From contig NC_134013.1 in NCBI RefSeq assembly GCF_040712315.1, positions 89,596,001 through 89,660,000 on the forward strand: DNA of 64,000 bases, in the 5' to 3' direction. The position numbers were made by a program, and so were the translations under genes. This stretch comes from Castanea sativa. Lineage: Eukaryota > Streptophyta > Magnoliopsida > Fagales > Fagaceae. This document shows, one piece after another, positions 1 through 11,233 of the stretch. The stretch's first letter is position 1, and every line of letters begins with the position of its first letter. The notes beneath the pieces are model-generated. The model saw only the letters and a program-made list of their open reading frames with translations, was not told the origin of the DNA and did not search any database.

Positions 1-481
1 CAAATTTTAGGGACTAAGGCTTTGTTGTTGTTGTGTCTATATACATACATACATACACACGCACACACATATATGTATTCATTCTAAAATTCAGATCCAT
101 TCAAATCTCCACGTCAACAGTGGTACCCCCTTTCTAAAAATACAGCAATATATATCATCATCAAGGTTGGGATGTCCAACTTGCAGTACACACACAATTT
201 TTATTTTTTAAAAAACATACATAGATTCATAGGTAGACAGAAACTACAAGTAACTTTTTTAAGTCCTCAGAAAGGGAATTCAATCTCTACAGAGATAAGA
301 ACAACTGCTATAATTTCAAGAAATTCATAAATAAACTAGGGTACATAGACGGTAACAATTAAGGGACAAAATGGCTGCTCTGATTTTAAAAGCAACAAAG
401 CTAAAATAGGAAGAAGTTTCTACTAGCAATGGAGGATTAATAATACCAAAGTCAATGATGTAATCAAGTAAAATTTCTTAT
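1..481. other. Left edge, AT-rich; probably intron of the RRP40 locus
   Basis: No reading frame or transposon was recognised. The next RRP40 exon expected downstream of exon 4 on the minus strand was not found here, so this is probably intron sequence and the remaining exons would lie beyond the left edge. Confidence 0.35.
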
Positions 482-940
482 ATCTGCTTTAGAGTCCACC
501 ACAATTCCAAGAACAGAATCTCCTGCATGAGGCACATACTGTACAAAATAACAAATTCACAAAGAAGAGGAAAAATAAGAAAAATAGAAACTATTTGAAA
601 GCCATGAGAAGGAACTACAACATTTTTTTTTTTTAGAAGTATGTGAAGGAACTAAAGCAATATGAACACTCCAGAGATCAATGTCACCCAATCTAATTGA
701 AAGAATCAAAACACCACTGAAGTATACCACATAAAAAAGAAAACTATCCATTTTGAATACAGGGTTGTAACAATCACCAGTGAGCACATAACCTAAAACA
801 CTTCAAAATTAGTCTCAACTTCACAACCTCACCCCAACGCCACCGCGCCCCTCCCCCCCCCCGGGCAGCGCCCCTCCCCATGCCTTAGTCCCAATTTTTC
901 AAGGTCAGTTATGGATCCTTAACAAATTAGTAAAGGTTAG

Positions 941-941
941 C

Positions 942-998
<57 letters not shown>
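941..998. repeat. (CA)n-(TA)n microsatellite
   Basis: About 13 CA units run directly into about 15 TA units, inside intron 3 of the RRP40 locus. Confidence 0.95.
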
Positions 999-1001
<3 letters not shown>

Positions 1002-1731
1002 CTACCATTCTATTCTATCCAAAGGAATTGCCGCCTATAGATTATTGTCATCATTTTTATGTTTAACACTAATGCCTAGGATGCACAAATACTTCATTTG
1101 GAATGCCGTACCTGTGTTGTAATGGTGTCTTATTTGCTGTATCATGTTATAATTTTTCAATGTCCATGCATCCTAGATGGCTAGACTAATGCCTACTAGA
1201 ATATATTGCAATTCCAAGTACCATCAGAATGAAAAATACACAAAAGGTAAGGTATCTGGCTATTAACCTATCAAAAAGAAAAAAAAGCTTACACAACATT
1301 AAGAATAATAGAATCATAATAAGGTAACAATACACCAGGACATGTAAAAATCACCCTTTTCTGGGAGTTTTCAACCCAATATTTATTTGGCTTTGAGAAC
1401 CTGAGCTTCCAAGCCTTCATGACAGAAATAGCATCACAATTCTGGAAATTTACCCAAGCAAGATGAATGTCAATCAACCTCTAATCAATGAAAATGGAAT
1501 GAACATACAATTTTTACTGTAAGCTGATTTTTTTTCACGAGGAATCAGCTACTTACCAATCACCTCTCCCAAAGCCCCGTAAAAGTGGGACCTTTGTGCA
1601 CAAAATTTTATAGAAAAGAATAAAAAATAATAAAGTTTACCCATTTGACTCCTCTATCCCATTCAAGTGAAAAAAAAAAAAAAAAAGCTTAGGCAAAGAA
1701 CAGACCTGTCGGAGACCACCACCGAGTTTTA

Positions 1732-2129
1732 TGGCCTGTTTGGGAGTTCAGAGAAGGAGGGGAGTAGAAGGGAGGGGAGTAGTGGGGAGGAGAGTAGAGG
1801 AGAATGATTACCTTCCACTTTGTTTGAATGTTTTTATAATTAGTAAGGGGGAAGGGAGTAATTAGCCCTTCCCCTTATTTTTAACATTGTAATTTTATAA
1901 ATATAATAAGGGTAAATTAGGTAATTTACTTTATCAATAATTTTATGTGCTCTACTCTCCCTCCAAATCTCTCCAATTTGGGGGAATTAAAAATGAGGGG
2001 GTTGGAAGTAGTTGAAACCCCTTCAAACTCCTCCCCCTCCTTCCTTAAAAAACTCCCAAATAAGATAATTGAATTACTCCCCTTCTCTCTACTCTACTCC
2101 CCTCATTTTTTAAACATCCAAACAGGCCA
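1732..2129. mobile_element. Tourist-like (PIF/Harbinger) MITE in RRP40 exon 2
   Basis: A 398-bp element with terminal inverted repeats TGGCCTGTTTGG / CCAAACAGGCCA, flanked by TTA on both sides (1729-1731 and 2130-2132), the usual PIF/Harbinger target. It has no coding capacity. A 5'-truncated relative with the same internal sequence lies at 42485-42736. Deleting it with one TTA restores the phase of RRP40 exon 2, which supports the boundaries. Confidence 0.85.
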
Positions 2130-2324
2130 TTAAGGTTTGGTTAGTCATGTTTGAGAGATCGAGAACGACGTCGCCTGGTACCTAAAGTACCCACCAAAGA
2201 ATAAAATTGGTTAATTGGGTCACTGTTTGTAACTGGTGAGAAGCTTATAGAGAGAAAGATAAAATGCACTTACGACTAACAGGTCGACAAAGCTCGTTGA
2301 TGAACTGGTGGGTTTGTCTTCCAT

Positions 2325-2699
2325 TGTACACTTTTTAAAGAAAAGCCGCCGCGACTGTGTTATTTTTGTGTTTGAGAATCAATCAGCGATCAGAGATTGG
2401 GGTGGTGGGGATGTGAGAGCGTAAAGAAGAAAGAAGAGTGCATGGAATTTTGTTATTTGAAGTTTGAACACGGCAAGTTGTGTGTGAGGATCTAAACAAT
2501 GGATAGTGGTGAGCTGTGTGACAAACGACCTGTCGTTTAGCAGTTGCTTTGATAATTTACACCTCAAAAAGCAATTTTGATACATGCCACCAAATCCTCA
2601 CACTTACTAAAACCGCCACTTTTTTAAAAATCACAATTACAAAAAGTTAAACCAAACTCACCCTTAATCTTGATTTTGTGACATTTACTTCACCTGGTT
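2325..2699. other. 5' flank of the RRP40-like gene
   Basis: Intergenic DNA between the RRP40 start codon (2324, minus strand) and a copia relic. It should hold the RRP40 promoter and 5' UTR. No clear TATA box was recognised. Confidence 0.4.
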
Positions 2700-3095
2700 T
2701 ATAACACTCTCTCCTTAAGATGGAATATATATGTTGTGCGTGTCTATCTGGCAATGGATAGTATAAAAAATTAATAGAATCTAAGAGCTTTTAGTTAGGA
2801 TATCAGCTAGCTGGTGATGTGAACTAACATGAAGGGTATGAATTACACCTGTTAAGTGGAAATTTATTTCAATGTCAAGTGTAAATTAGTTGTCACAGAA
2901 GAGCAAGGCAGCTAGTAGATGTGAAATGTGTAAATCTTGAAGGATTACACCCAAGTAGTCTTATATTCAGCTTCAACTGATGATCTGTTCTTGGACTTTC
3001 AAGAGATAAGAGAGTTACCAAGGGATACACAATACCTTGTTATGGATCTTTTGGTATTAGGGCATCCAGCTCAATCTGAATTAGTAAAGCTTTTA
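2700..3095 (-). pseudogene. Ty1/copia pol C-terminus (RNase H) relic
   Basis: Read on the minus strand, this gives the copia RNase H order SFTNSD*AGCPNTKRSIT, then RYCVSLGNSLIS*KSKNRSS, then VEAEYKT, and further along HTLHVSSHHQLADILTKS, the usual copia pol end. The two stops replace tryptophans conserved in the family (TGG to TGA). No LTR or upstream pol is attached, so this is an isolated decayed fragment. Confidence 0.8.
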
Positions 3096-3317
3096 ATAAT
3101 AAAGTGCCTAAATTGGTTCATGAATTGGCTTAGTTTATGGACTAGGAAGTTCAAATCTAGCCCGATGAGAGTCAAATATAACATCATTATTTCATCATCT
3201 TTACTTGGTAAGTTTGACATTGCTAGCTATAAGTATATCATTCACACAAACAATCAAGGCAAAGAAAGTGTTCCCTTTTGTTCTAATGAACAAGGAATAA
3301 TTAGATTTGGAGTTTAA

Positions 3318-3432
3318 TAATTTAAAAAAAAAATTTAAAATTTAATAGTTACTGTGAAAAGAGAGGAGATTTAAACCCTAAATATCAAAGACAAATACCA
3401 ACTAATTGAGTTACAAAACTCTTGATTAACAA
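3318..3432 (-). mobile_element. Possible tRNA-derived SINE fragment
   Basis: On the minus strand an A-box-like stretch (GTAACTCAATTAGTTGG) is followed about 30 bp later by a B-box-like GGTTTAAATCTCC and an AT-rich tail. This resembles plant tRNA-related SINEs. No target duplication was found. Confidence 0.4.
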
Positions 3433-3660
3433 ATTTATTTACTATTCATTTTTGAGTCTATATTTAAAATTTTTTTTTTGTTGTGGAAAATGCATTAATT
3501 GGTTGTTGGAGCTTTATATCACCCAAGTATTATAAGCAAAAGTGTTTACACAAATCACACACTTTGCACTCATGTCGCCAAACACACCGACATCCAACGT
3601 GGTTCGATAGGGTTGCAGGTAGTCGGGATTGGTCTGAAGAAAGAAAAAAAGATAAAAAGA

Positions 3661-3693
<33 letters not shown>

Positions 3694-4784
3694 AAAAAAA
3701 AAAAAAAGCTGGGCGGTGGCATAATTTACAAAATTGTCACGGCCTATTTCTTGAAAACAACTGAAAACATTTTTAAAAAAAAACTTTTCAGTTTTGGTGT
3801 TTGCATTTTTCAGGTAAGTTTTCAAAAATTTCAACCAAACAAGGTTTTCGTGGGACTCACCACATTTTATATTTGACACTTTCGGTATAGGTCGGTCATT
3901 TTTTCTCTGCAAATTTTCTACCAATTCTTATCTCAAATCTTAGTTGAGTCTTTACCATTTGCTACAGAGAGTCTATGCTTCTCAAAAGACTCAAATGATT
4001 ATCGCTGGGTCAATCCACAGTTGTATTATTTCCTCACAAATCCTCTTTGATTCCTTCTCTCTCAAATTCGTCGCTATCGATTGCTGGGCCTAGTTTCTGT
4101 CTACAATTGTTCTACTATTACACATTTTACCATGGCTTTTACTACAATGACGATAAGTGTGCTTATGATTGGTAAACCGTTATTTTCATATTAGCTCATT
4201 ACTTTTTCTTCATTATTCATAATTGCACGTATCAAAATTATGGTAAAAATTATGACACAAAAGTTATATTCATAGAAAGGTATAAGATTACCACTTCGTT
4301 GAGTCTCTTAGCATGCCGCAACAAATACTATTGAGATATCTCTTTGGTATGGAAATGACGTTTGTGTTTGGTTTGTGTAAATTTGTTTGGTACTCTTCTC
4401 TTTGATTTATGCTCTGTGGCAATTTTTGTATTTGGCTTTGGTTTGTTAGTTTGAGTTTGAAATCTCTTTGAAGGTGTTGTGTAGAATTTTTTTTTTCTTT
4501 GTTTTAGGTGCAGCCCCTAATCTTTATATTTTTTAGGGAGAGGTATTTTGGTGTATTTGAGATTTGGATTACGTAATGTGTCTCTACATCGTTTTTGTAT
4601 TCGTCCAATTTGTTAGCAAAACTTTTTGTTCGTCGTCGCCCACAAACATAAACCAAATGCTAAACCACGTAAATTCTTAGTATTTTTTTTTTGGTATGTG
4701 GTTGTTTATTTTAGGGTTTTCTTTGTTCCTATTATTTATTTTTAAAAATTTTTCTCAAGCCAATAATATTTTTACAACCAATCA
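3433..4784. other. AT-rich intergenic DNA
   Basis: Contains a GA-rich tract near 3645-3710 whose Lys/Glu-rich frames are low complexity, and T/G-rich text at 4350-4480 resembling parts of other decayed elements in the window. No gene was recognised. Confidence 0.5.
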
Positions 4785-5095
4785 TGGTATTCGAGCTTCC
4801 ACCATTTACAACAAATTGGTACTATAGCGAAGGTTCACTACCTAGAAATTTGAATTTGTTCTCTTTGGAGATTTTATTGATTGGTTTGTGGATTTGATTA
4901 TTGCGAAAAATTTCAAGTCAATCCTCAACAAAATCTTTTGTGGAGTACTCTGCAAAACCTATGGCAATGTCCTTTGCAAAAGCTTAAGTAGTTAGGACTA
5001 TGATCTCTAATGCCAAATTTGAAGTAAAGAGACTTAATGAAATGTACAAGTTTGGCATGTGACATTGTGAAGTTCTAATGACACTCAAGTTTCAT
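4785..5095 (+). pseudogene. Copia element 5' internal relic (PBS and gag start)
   Basis: TGGTATTCGAGC at 4785 resembles the initiator-Met primer-binding site of copia elements (usually TGGTATCAGAGC). About 220 bp on, a frame reads ISNAKFEVKRLNEMYKFGM*, like the N-terminus of copia gag (KFEVxKFNGxNNFxxW), with the conserved Trp turned into TGA. No matching LTR could be delimited. The call rests on two short similarities. Confidence 0.45.
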
Positions 5096-5275
5096 TATAT
5101 TTGTACATTATATTTAGATCATTATCAAATATCAAATAATAATACTCAATATACTAACAAATTTATAATATAAGTCATAGCAACTTTCATTCGAAAGAGA
5201 GAAAAAAAAAAAATCACAAATCACAATTAGCATTAACATAAATGATATTATATAGGTCATATACTAACAATAACT

Positions 5276-5314
<39 letters not shown>

Positions 5315-5432
5315 CATAAATATTTCAAAAAAATCTTAATATAGAAAAAAACTGACATAAATACTTCAATCAAAAGAAGAAAAAAAATAAAGAAAACCCA
5401 AATCAATGATGTGAGTGGTGAGACCCATAAAA
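5096..5432. other. AT-rich spacer with (TA)n microsatellite
   Basis: Holds a (TA) tract of about 17 units at 5279-5313 and no recognisable gene. Confidence 0.6.
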
Positions 5433-6007
5433 TAGGGATGTTCACCAAATTGCACGACTACACCAAAACTAACCAAAACCGCCCACAAAATGAAGTATTT
5501 GCGATGCGCTGCATTGTGTGGTGCAAAGTGCAGTTTTCCAATAAGAAAATAGTAAAAAGCCGCACCACATCCGTATATATTTACTATTATATGAAGTAAA
5601 TGACCAGTCTAGTGTTAGTGCATTCCAATTTTATGTTAAAATGACTTCGTTTTGGTTAAATACAAAATCAAAAGTTTAAAATATCATTCTCCGCTCTATC
5701 TCACATTCTCACTCTCACAAAATTAAAAGTTTAAAAATTTAATATTATTTTTTTTGTTTTGTATATATTATATATTTGTGGTACTTTTATTTTATTGTCA
5801 ATCTGTTATGAATTTTTTTGTCTTGTATATATTTGTATTACCTTTTTGTTATACAAGTTATATATTTTTAAAATACTTAATATCATATTGTCATGAGTAT
5901 TAATAGTAAATTAGAAATTGGTCATAACATTTTGAAAAATATACCATTCCAAAACCGATCAAATTGCACATTGTACACTGTACCGAACCGAATTACTAAC
6001 ACCCCTA
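5433..6007. mobile_element. Putative hAT-type MITE
   Basis: Starts TAGGGATGTTCACC and ends AACACCCCTA, so the termini are inverted repeats (TAGGGRTGTT). The subterminal CAAATTGCAC is shared by both halves. A convincing 8-bp target duplication was not found, so the ends are tentative. Confidence 0.42.
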
Positions 6008-7535
6008 CTAAAGAGTGAAAGTGATGAGAGAGACTTACCAGCTTGAGCTTAGGCGGTTGACATTCAACAATAGGATATATGGGTGCAATCTGCGTCACCA
6101 TTCACCGATTTATGGCTGTAAGTGAGCTTGCCAGCAGGTGTCCACAAATTTTTATTTATTTAATTTTATACATACGTACCCAAGTTAAATCATGTCGCAA
6201 CCTTGTCCTAGCCGTACTCGTAATAAAAAATATTTTTTCTGACTTGATGCATATCCAATTTATTTGTACAACCCTTACCCGTTTCGGACACAAAGTACTT
6301 TGTCAATTTTGCCATATCCTTTCATCATAGGCTATGTATTAGACATTAGAGGGAATTGCTAATGATAAGCCAACAAAGCCATAAATAAAAGAGTCCCTAA
6401 TCCCTACATTATTTTCTTGGTAAAGATCGTGTTGTCCCAAATGCCTGGAAGAGGGTAGAGTATGCATCTCCTGCACTGATCGCCAATCTGGTATTTAGGT
6501 TAACTGTAGAATCTTAGACCTTAAAATCTATGAGAATCTTATATATTGTGCACTTGGAGTGAACCCATGCTTTAGCTTTTGAATTTGGCTACAACTCTAC
6601 TCATGGAATATTTACCGAAAATGTGTGCTTGACTGCCAAGTCAAAAAGCAATCAGAGAGGTTTGTGTCAAAGACAAAGTATTATAGGGGCTTACTGATGG
6701 TAAGATATTACTTACAAATGACTGTGGAAAACATTAATTGGATTGTGTAGTAGTGATAATTTTCGTTATAGGCAATTAGCTCTCATTATAAGTTGATTTT
6801 TTTTTTCCAATGTGACGATGGACTAGACGACTAGTAGAGTATGCAATAGAGGAGCTAAAATTGTATGTCAAAGGGGTAAAATTTATAAGCAATTCACATA
6901 TATGCACCATAGTTTTGTTATTCACCTACTGGAACTCAAAACAATAATATCTGTCTTTATTAGCATTAGTTGTTACCCTTTTTAAAATAATTTGTTTAGG
7001 ACAATCAGTTTAATATATACATTTTGCTTAACTTTCGGTCGACTATTAACGTCAGATGTAGAAACTTTCAAACCGATAAGGCATCAACCAATGCATTATA
7101 TTGTCCAAAAAAAAAAAAAAAAAAACCAATGCATTATTACTGTTCTAGTCAAAAAAAGAAAAAAAAAAAAAACATTATTACTGTCAAACTTTTCCCATGG
7201 TTGAATCTTACCGTAAAATCGTCTAAATACATAAACATTAATCTGGTATATCAATAGGACAGACATGCATGCATCTCTGCAGCTTGAATAAGACGTTAGA
7301 AATTTAAATTCTAGAATTAAATAAGAAAGTCTCCCCACTCCCCAGGTAGAATTAAATGTGGTCAGGTAGTCAAATTTTGGACTACTCTCTAGCCTCTGCA
7401 TTTCGACACCCAACTCTTATAATCATTCCCTCCTCAACTATTTTATTTAAAAAATACGTAATATTTTTTGGTAATACAATAAAAGAAGAATAACTCCAGA
7501 TTGCTGTATTACAAAAAAAAGAAAGAAAAAGAAGT
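6008..7535. other. Intergenic DNA, no gene recognised
   Basis: AT-rich, with poly-A runs near 7107 and 7147. Short open frames are low-complexity or lack family resemblance. Confidence 0.5.
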
Positions 7536-7703
7536 ACGTATTTCTTTTATAAAAAAATACATACAAATATTACTATGCTATACTATTTTTCTGGGTTAAA
7601 GAAAAAAAAAATCCTATTGAGAGTTTCATATCCTACAAATGATGTAGGCTTGATTAAGGTGACTAACTAGACTACTGTATTCTGGAGACAATGTATAAAT
7701 ATT

Positions 7704-7770
7704 ATTTGATTGAATCTCAGATCTCTTATACAATCATAAGAGACTTTATCAGTTAAATTAATTGAAATCT
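7704..7770 (-). mobile_element. SINE head fragment in copy A
   Basis: The reverse complement of the SINE 5' part (AATTTAACTGATAAAGTCTC and following) replaces the sequence seen here in copies B and C, so it marks a local rearrangement specific to copy A. Confidence 0.45.
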
Positions 7771-8195
7771 ACACCTCTATTTGTAAATTTATTGTGTAAA
7801 TTTCAAAAAAAAAAAAAAAGTAATTAATATTTCTCTTTTATTTTCAACATAAAATAAGAAAAATTTTCTCAGAAGAAAATAAGAAAGATTTTCTATTCCA
7901 TTTTCAAATGACGTTTGACTTATAAAAGAATTTTAGTCTATTAGTTAGTTATGATTTACAAGTTAAAAAGAAATACACAATCTTAAAAAAAAAGAAAAAA
8001 AAAAGTATATAAACAATTTAATAGGGATATTAAATTTTAAGTTAAGTAGGTAGCTAGGGGACAAAATTCATTAACAAATAAAGATATTAAGACATTTTGG
8101 TGGGTCCGGGGCACAATTGGCCACTTCGAAGTTGGACCCCCTTGCTCTTCTATTCGGATGTACTACGTACATTATCAACGAAGTCGATTAAGATG

Positions 8196-8351
8196 TTTCA
8201 ATTAGTTTAATTAGTAAAGTCTCTGATAGTTAAATAAGAAATTTGAGATTTAATCTCAGTTTACTGATTGATGTTTTAGTCTGATGATAAAAAGTTATCA
8301 TTAGGAATGAAAGCCATAAATTGAAACTTTCAAAAAAAAAAAAAAAAAAAA
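8196..8351 (+). mobile_element. tRNA-derived SINE (copy in repeat A)
   Basis: An A-box-like TAGTTTAATTAGTAAAGTC is followed by a decayed B box, then GATGTTTTAGTCTGATGATA, and a poly-A tail of ~20. The better preserved member in repeat C has B box GGTTCAATCCTCG. It is present in A, B and C, so it inserted before the large repeat was copied. Confidence 0.7.
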
Positions 8352-9668
8352 ACTAAGCCAACTAATTTATTAAAAACTAAGCAAACTAAGATGAGTGTCT
8401 TCACCTCAAGAAACTGATGAGTGATGATTCAATCTCTCTAGAGCTTGGAATACTGCTTTTAAGCCCATGGCGGAAGCATGATTTCAATTCAGAGAGAAAT
8501 TTTTTTTTAAAAAGGCAATATTATAAAAATAATTAATCTAAAAATCTTAATTGATATTAATAATAAAATAAATAAAAAATTATAAACAACAGTAACTGAT
8601 CTCTATCATTAGGTTGGTAATTAAAATTTTTCTTCCTAAAGAGGATCCACATGAAGATGAAATCTGAGTCACTAGTAGTGTTTTATTTAAGGTAGGATAT
8701 GTTTTGTGTTTTATTTTATGGTCAATGGTCAACTATGAAACAATTTTCCATTGATCAATATTTTTCATCATCTCAAATACTTGTAAATGTCAAAAATATT
8801 TTCTGTAAATAAATTTTTGTCTTATCTAAAGCTTATTAACCAAACCTCAACCCCACCCACCATTGTCTACTACCCAACCACCACCCCTCACCCCACTAAC
8901 GTCCTCGGTTTATGGTGGCCATTGTCTGCCACCACTGCTAAGATCACAATTTTTATTTTATTAATATGTGTTTGAGAGATAAGAAAATGTGAGAAAATAG
9001 TAGAAAATATATTTTTCATACCATTATTAAATTTCAAGAATACAACCAAACACTTGAAAATATTATCACCGTCAAACCAAATATGCCGAAGTGGCATATG
9101 CTTTTTTTTTTTTTTCACATGTGATGAGATGGTATGTTTGAAGTGGGACTTGGGTATTACTACTTTGTTTTCCTTTTCCTTACTAGTAATTACAGAGGGG
9201 GCAAAGCCGCAAAGTTCCAGGTGGGATTCAGGGAAATAGACTTAAAAGAACTTTTTAGAAGGAGTAGGGGGGCAATACCCCTCCCTCGTCCAATTAGGGA
9301 AGATCTTCACACTTGCCCTTTATTTGTTACTTTTGGCAAAAATTCTCACTTAATGACAAAAAGAGACCGCCCTTTATATGCGCTTTTCCCTTTTTTTATT
9401 TTATTTTATTTTTTATTTCATAAAGTCAATAATTTTTACTGTATAAAGTCACGAGCATAATTTCTGTTCCCACTGTGCCCCTATAATTTTTTCAAAGGCA
9501 AAGAGGAAACCAAAATTTCGCTGTTTATGCACGGGGGTGCAAAACAGAGAATTCATTTTCCACTCAAGACTCAGGGCCAATATTCCTGTTTGCTTGAAGA
9601 TCTCTTTTTCTTCCGATTTTTTTTTTAATTTTTTTTTTTGGCCTTGGTTTGATTAGAGAGAGAAAAAA

Positions 9669-10200
9669 GACGAAATGAAGAGGAATAAAGTAAAATTGGT
9701 TAAAAATAAACAAGTTTTAAGCTAAATTTACTATACTTTACTCTACTGTTTCTTCGTCTTCTTCAATTTAAACGGACCATTAATATTAATAAATATTTAG
9801 GACATTAGTTTATAAAAGAACTTAAATTTTTTTATAAAAATATATTATTTTTAACTATTTTTTATGAAAATAATATTAAATGTTTCATAAAATGACCGCT
9901 TAACAAATCTACCAAGTCACTCATTAATTGAATTCATTTGTTTTTTATTGGTTATTACATTTGTGGACATCATGGGCTTGAAAAATTATTAAGTACTTTC
10001 AGAATAACATAAATGAGTACTTCATTTTTTTTTATATAAATAGTGAGTTTTATTATGAGACTCATCATTCATATAATAAGAGAGAATACACATTTATAAT
10101 ATTTTGAGAGAATATAATCATTTCACCATGGCCATGGCCCAACATGCCGCGTAAAAATTATCACTCTCTTCTTCTATAAAACAGTAGGTCTTTCTCTCTA
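9669..10200. other. Spacer upstream of the small membrane-protein gene
   Basis: AT-rich DNA between repeat A and the CT-rich core promoter of the gene at 10326. No reading frame was recognised. Confidence 0.5.
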
Positions 10201-10225
10201 TCTGTCTCTCTCCTATATATATAGT
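10201..10225 (+). promoter_or_regulatory. Core promoter (CT-rich tract plus TATA box) of small gene 1
   Basis: TCTGTCTCTCTCCTATATAT precedes the start codon by ~110 bp. The paralogue at 52328 has CTGTCTCCCTCTATATATG at the same relative place, so this element is conserved between copies. The TATA motif lies near 10214-10223. Confidence 0.6.
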
Positions 10226-10325
10226 CATCACTCATATGAGTCATAACTATCCATTATCTCCAGAAAAAATAGCTCTAGCTAGCTCTGGCTCTAAGCTTCT
10301 CTCAGATTCAGTTAGAATAGACAGA

Positions 10326-10731
10326 ATGGGACGTTCCATGCCCGAGCCTTTCTCATACGTACCTCCTCCTTTTAACGGGTAACCATATTAGCTATATAAT
10401 AGTTATTCGATCACTCTGTTTTTATGTCCTCCGGTTATAATAATAGTTTCCCTTTTACTTTTTTTGTTGTAACAGCGAAGAAAAGTTGCTTATGCACCTT
10501 CAAATTGCTGTGGAAATAGTTCACCTCCTGATCCTGATTGCTGTGTTTATTAATGTACTACGCAAGTGTAAACGTAAATATTCCAAACCCAATACTAGTG
10601 GTGGTGATGGTGGGCAAGGCCAAACGCCTATCAGTCTCAGCTTTACCAGCCATGACGGCGATGATACCAGCAGTGACCAAATCGCTATGGGTCCAACTTC
10701 CCTAGTTGTCAATGCCGCGATGGCTTTCTAA
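10326..10731 (+). CDS. Small single-pass membrane protein, two exons, paralogue 1
   Basis: Unknown function. Exon 1 is 10326-10378 (MGRSMPEPFSYVPPPFN plus two bases of Gly); the intron runs from GTAACC to TAACAG; exon 2 is 10476-10731. The spliced frame gives 102 residues. Layout: a proline-rich N-terminus, a hydrophobic helix around residues 27-45 (IVHLLILIAVFINVL), a basic stop-transfer cluster RKCKRKYSK, a Gly-rich linker (GGDGGQGQ), then a conserved tail with SFTSHDGDD and AMGPTSL. The positive-inside rule suggests a cytosolic C-terminus; there is no cleavable signal peptide. The paralogue at 52328 shares both exons, intron position and phase, TM segment and tail. Differences between the two are spread over the linker, while MGR-MP-PFSY-P, EEKLL and AMGPTSL are kept, consistent with selection. 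I do not recognise the family. Confidence 0.75.
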
Positions 10732-10852
10732 GAACAATTACGTTCATGCATGAAGTAATTAATTAGTTAAACTTGTTAATATATGCAAATTTCCATGTTT
10801 GGTTTCTGTATATATATTAGTTAACTAGGGTAGCTAGAGTCCTTCGAGGGTG

Positions 10853-10986
10853 GGTCACCACACCCCAATTTGCTTACCACCTCACACATATTTCTTTTTA
10901 ATAATAAAAAAAAAAATTGTGTTGGCTTAAGTGTAAGTGTAAGGTGGTAGACAAATTGGGAGTGTTGTAAAATATTAGTTGTGACC
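10853..10986. mobile_element. Hairpin MITE in the 3' flank of small gene 1
   Basis: A ~134-bp imperfect inverted repeat. The left arm has GGTCACC...AATTTGCTTACCACCTCACA; the right arm is its complement (TAAGGTGGTAGACAAATTG...GTGACC). The loop is A-rich. This copy has no obvious counterpart in the 3' flank of paralogue 2. Confidence 0.55.
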
Positions 10987-11175
10987 TTAACTTTCCACTA
11001 GGGTATCAAGTCTTTAAAGCTTTGTTGCCTTTTCTCATTTTCTGTATTATATTGAAGTGTGAATCATGTGGTAATTAATAAACTAATTAACTCTGTCTAA
11101 TTAAATCATTTTTATTGGGTACATGCATGTATTCTTTGATTATGCTATGAGTAAATCTAAGACAGTTTCTGTTTG

Positions 11176-11233
<58 letters not shown>

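Larger units (their letters stand above)
482..2324 (-). pseudogene. RRP40: Exosome subunit RRP40 (EXOSC3-like), 5' exons, disrupted by a MITE
   Basis: RRP40 is a cap subunit of the RNA exosome (S1/KH RNA-binding protein acting in 3'-5' RNA processing). Four exons are visible on the minus strand. Exon 1, 2324-2274, encodes MEDKPTSSSTSFVDLLV and ends at a GTAAGT donor. Exon 2 starts at 2181 after TTTAG and ends at 1706 before GT; it contains the MITE at 1732-2129. Removing the MITE and one TTA copy leaves exactly 75 nt, reading VPGDVVLDLSNMTNQTL then KLGGGLRQ. Exon 3, 1441-1355 (29 codons), includes NCDAISVMKAWKLRFSKPNK and YWVENSQKR; many relatives have G where this has W. Exon 4 starts at 538 with YVPHAGDSVLGIVVDSKAD and reaches 482, followed by ATAAGAA where a GTAAGAA donor would be expected. 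All junctions down to exon 4 keep phase. The MITE brings stop codons into exon 2, so this copy is probably inactive unless the MITE is spliced out. Later exons (S1/KH part) are not in the window. The family call is from memory of conserved residues. Confidence 0.8.
7536..9668. repeat. Long dispersed repeat, copy A
   Basis: A ~2.1-kb sequence repeated in the same orientation at 20322-22515 (B) and 58670-60806 (C). Shared landmarks in order: TGTAGGCTTG near 7647, CAAATGACGTTTGACTTATA near 7905, a SINE, TTAATTGATATTAATAATAA near 8550, ACCACCCCTCACCCCACTAA near 8880, GGGAAGATCTTCACACTTGC near 9297, and a TTGGTTTG...GAGAGAGA end. It has no coding capacity. Copy A precedes the small membrane-protein gene at 10326. 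It may be segmental duplication rather than a transposon, because no terminal repeats are seen. Confidence 0.8.

Noticed and set aside
3483..3924. Lys/Glu- and Leu/Ser-rich open frames on both strands
   Set aside because: They are produced by a GA-rich simple repeat; no conserved residues.
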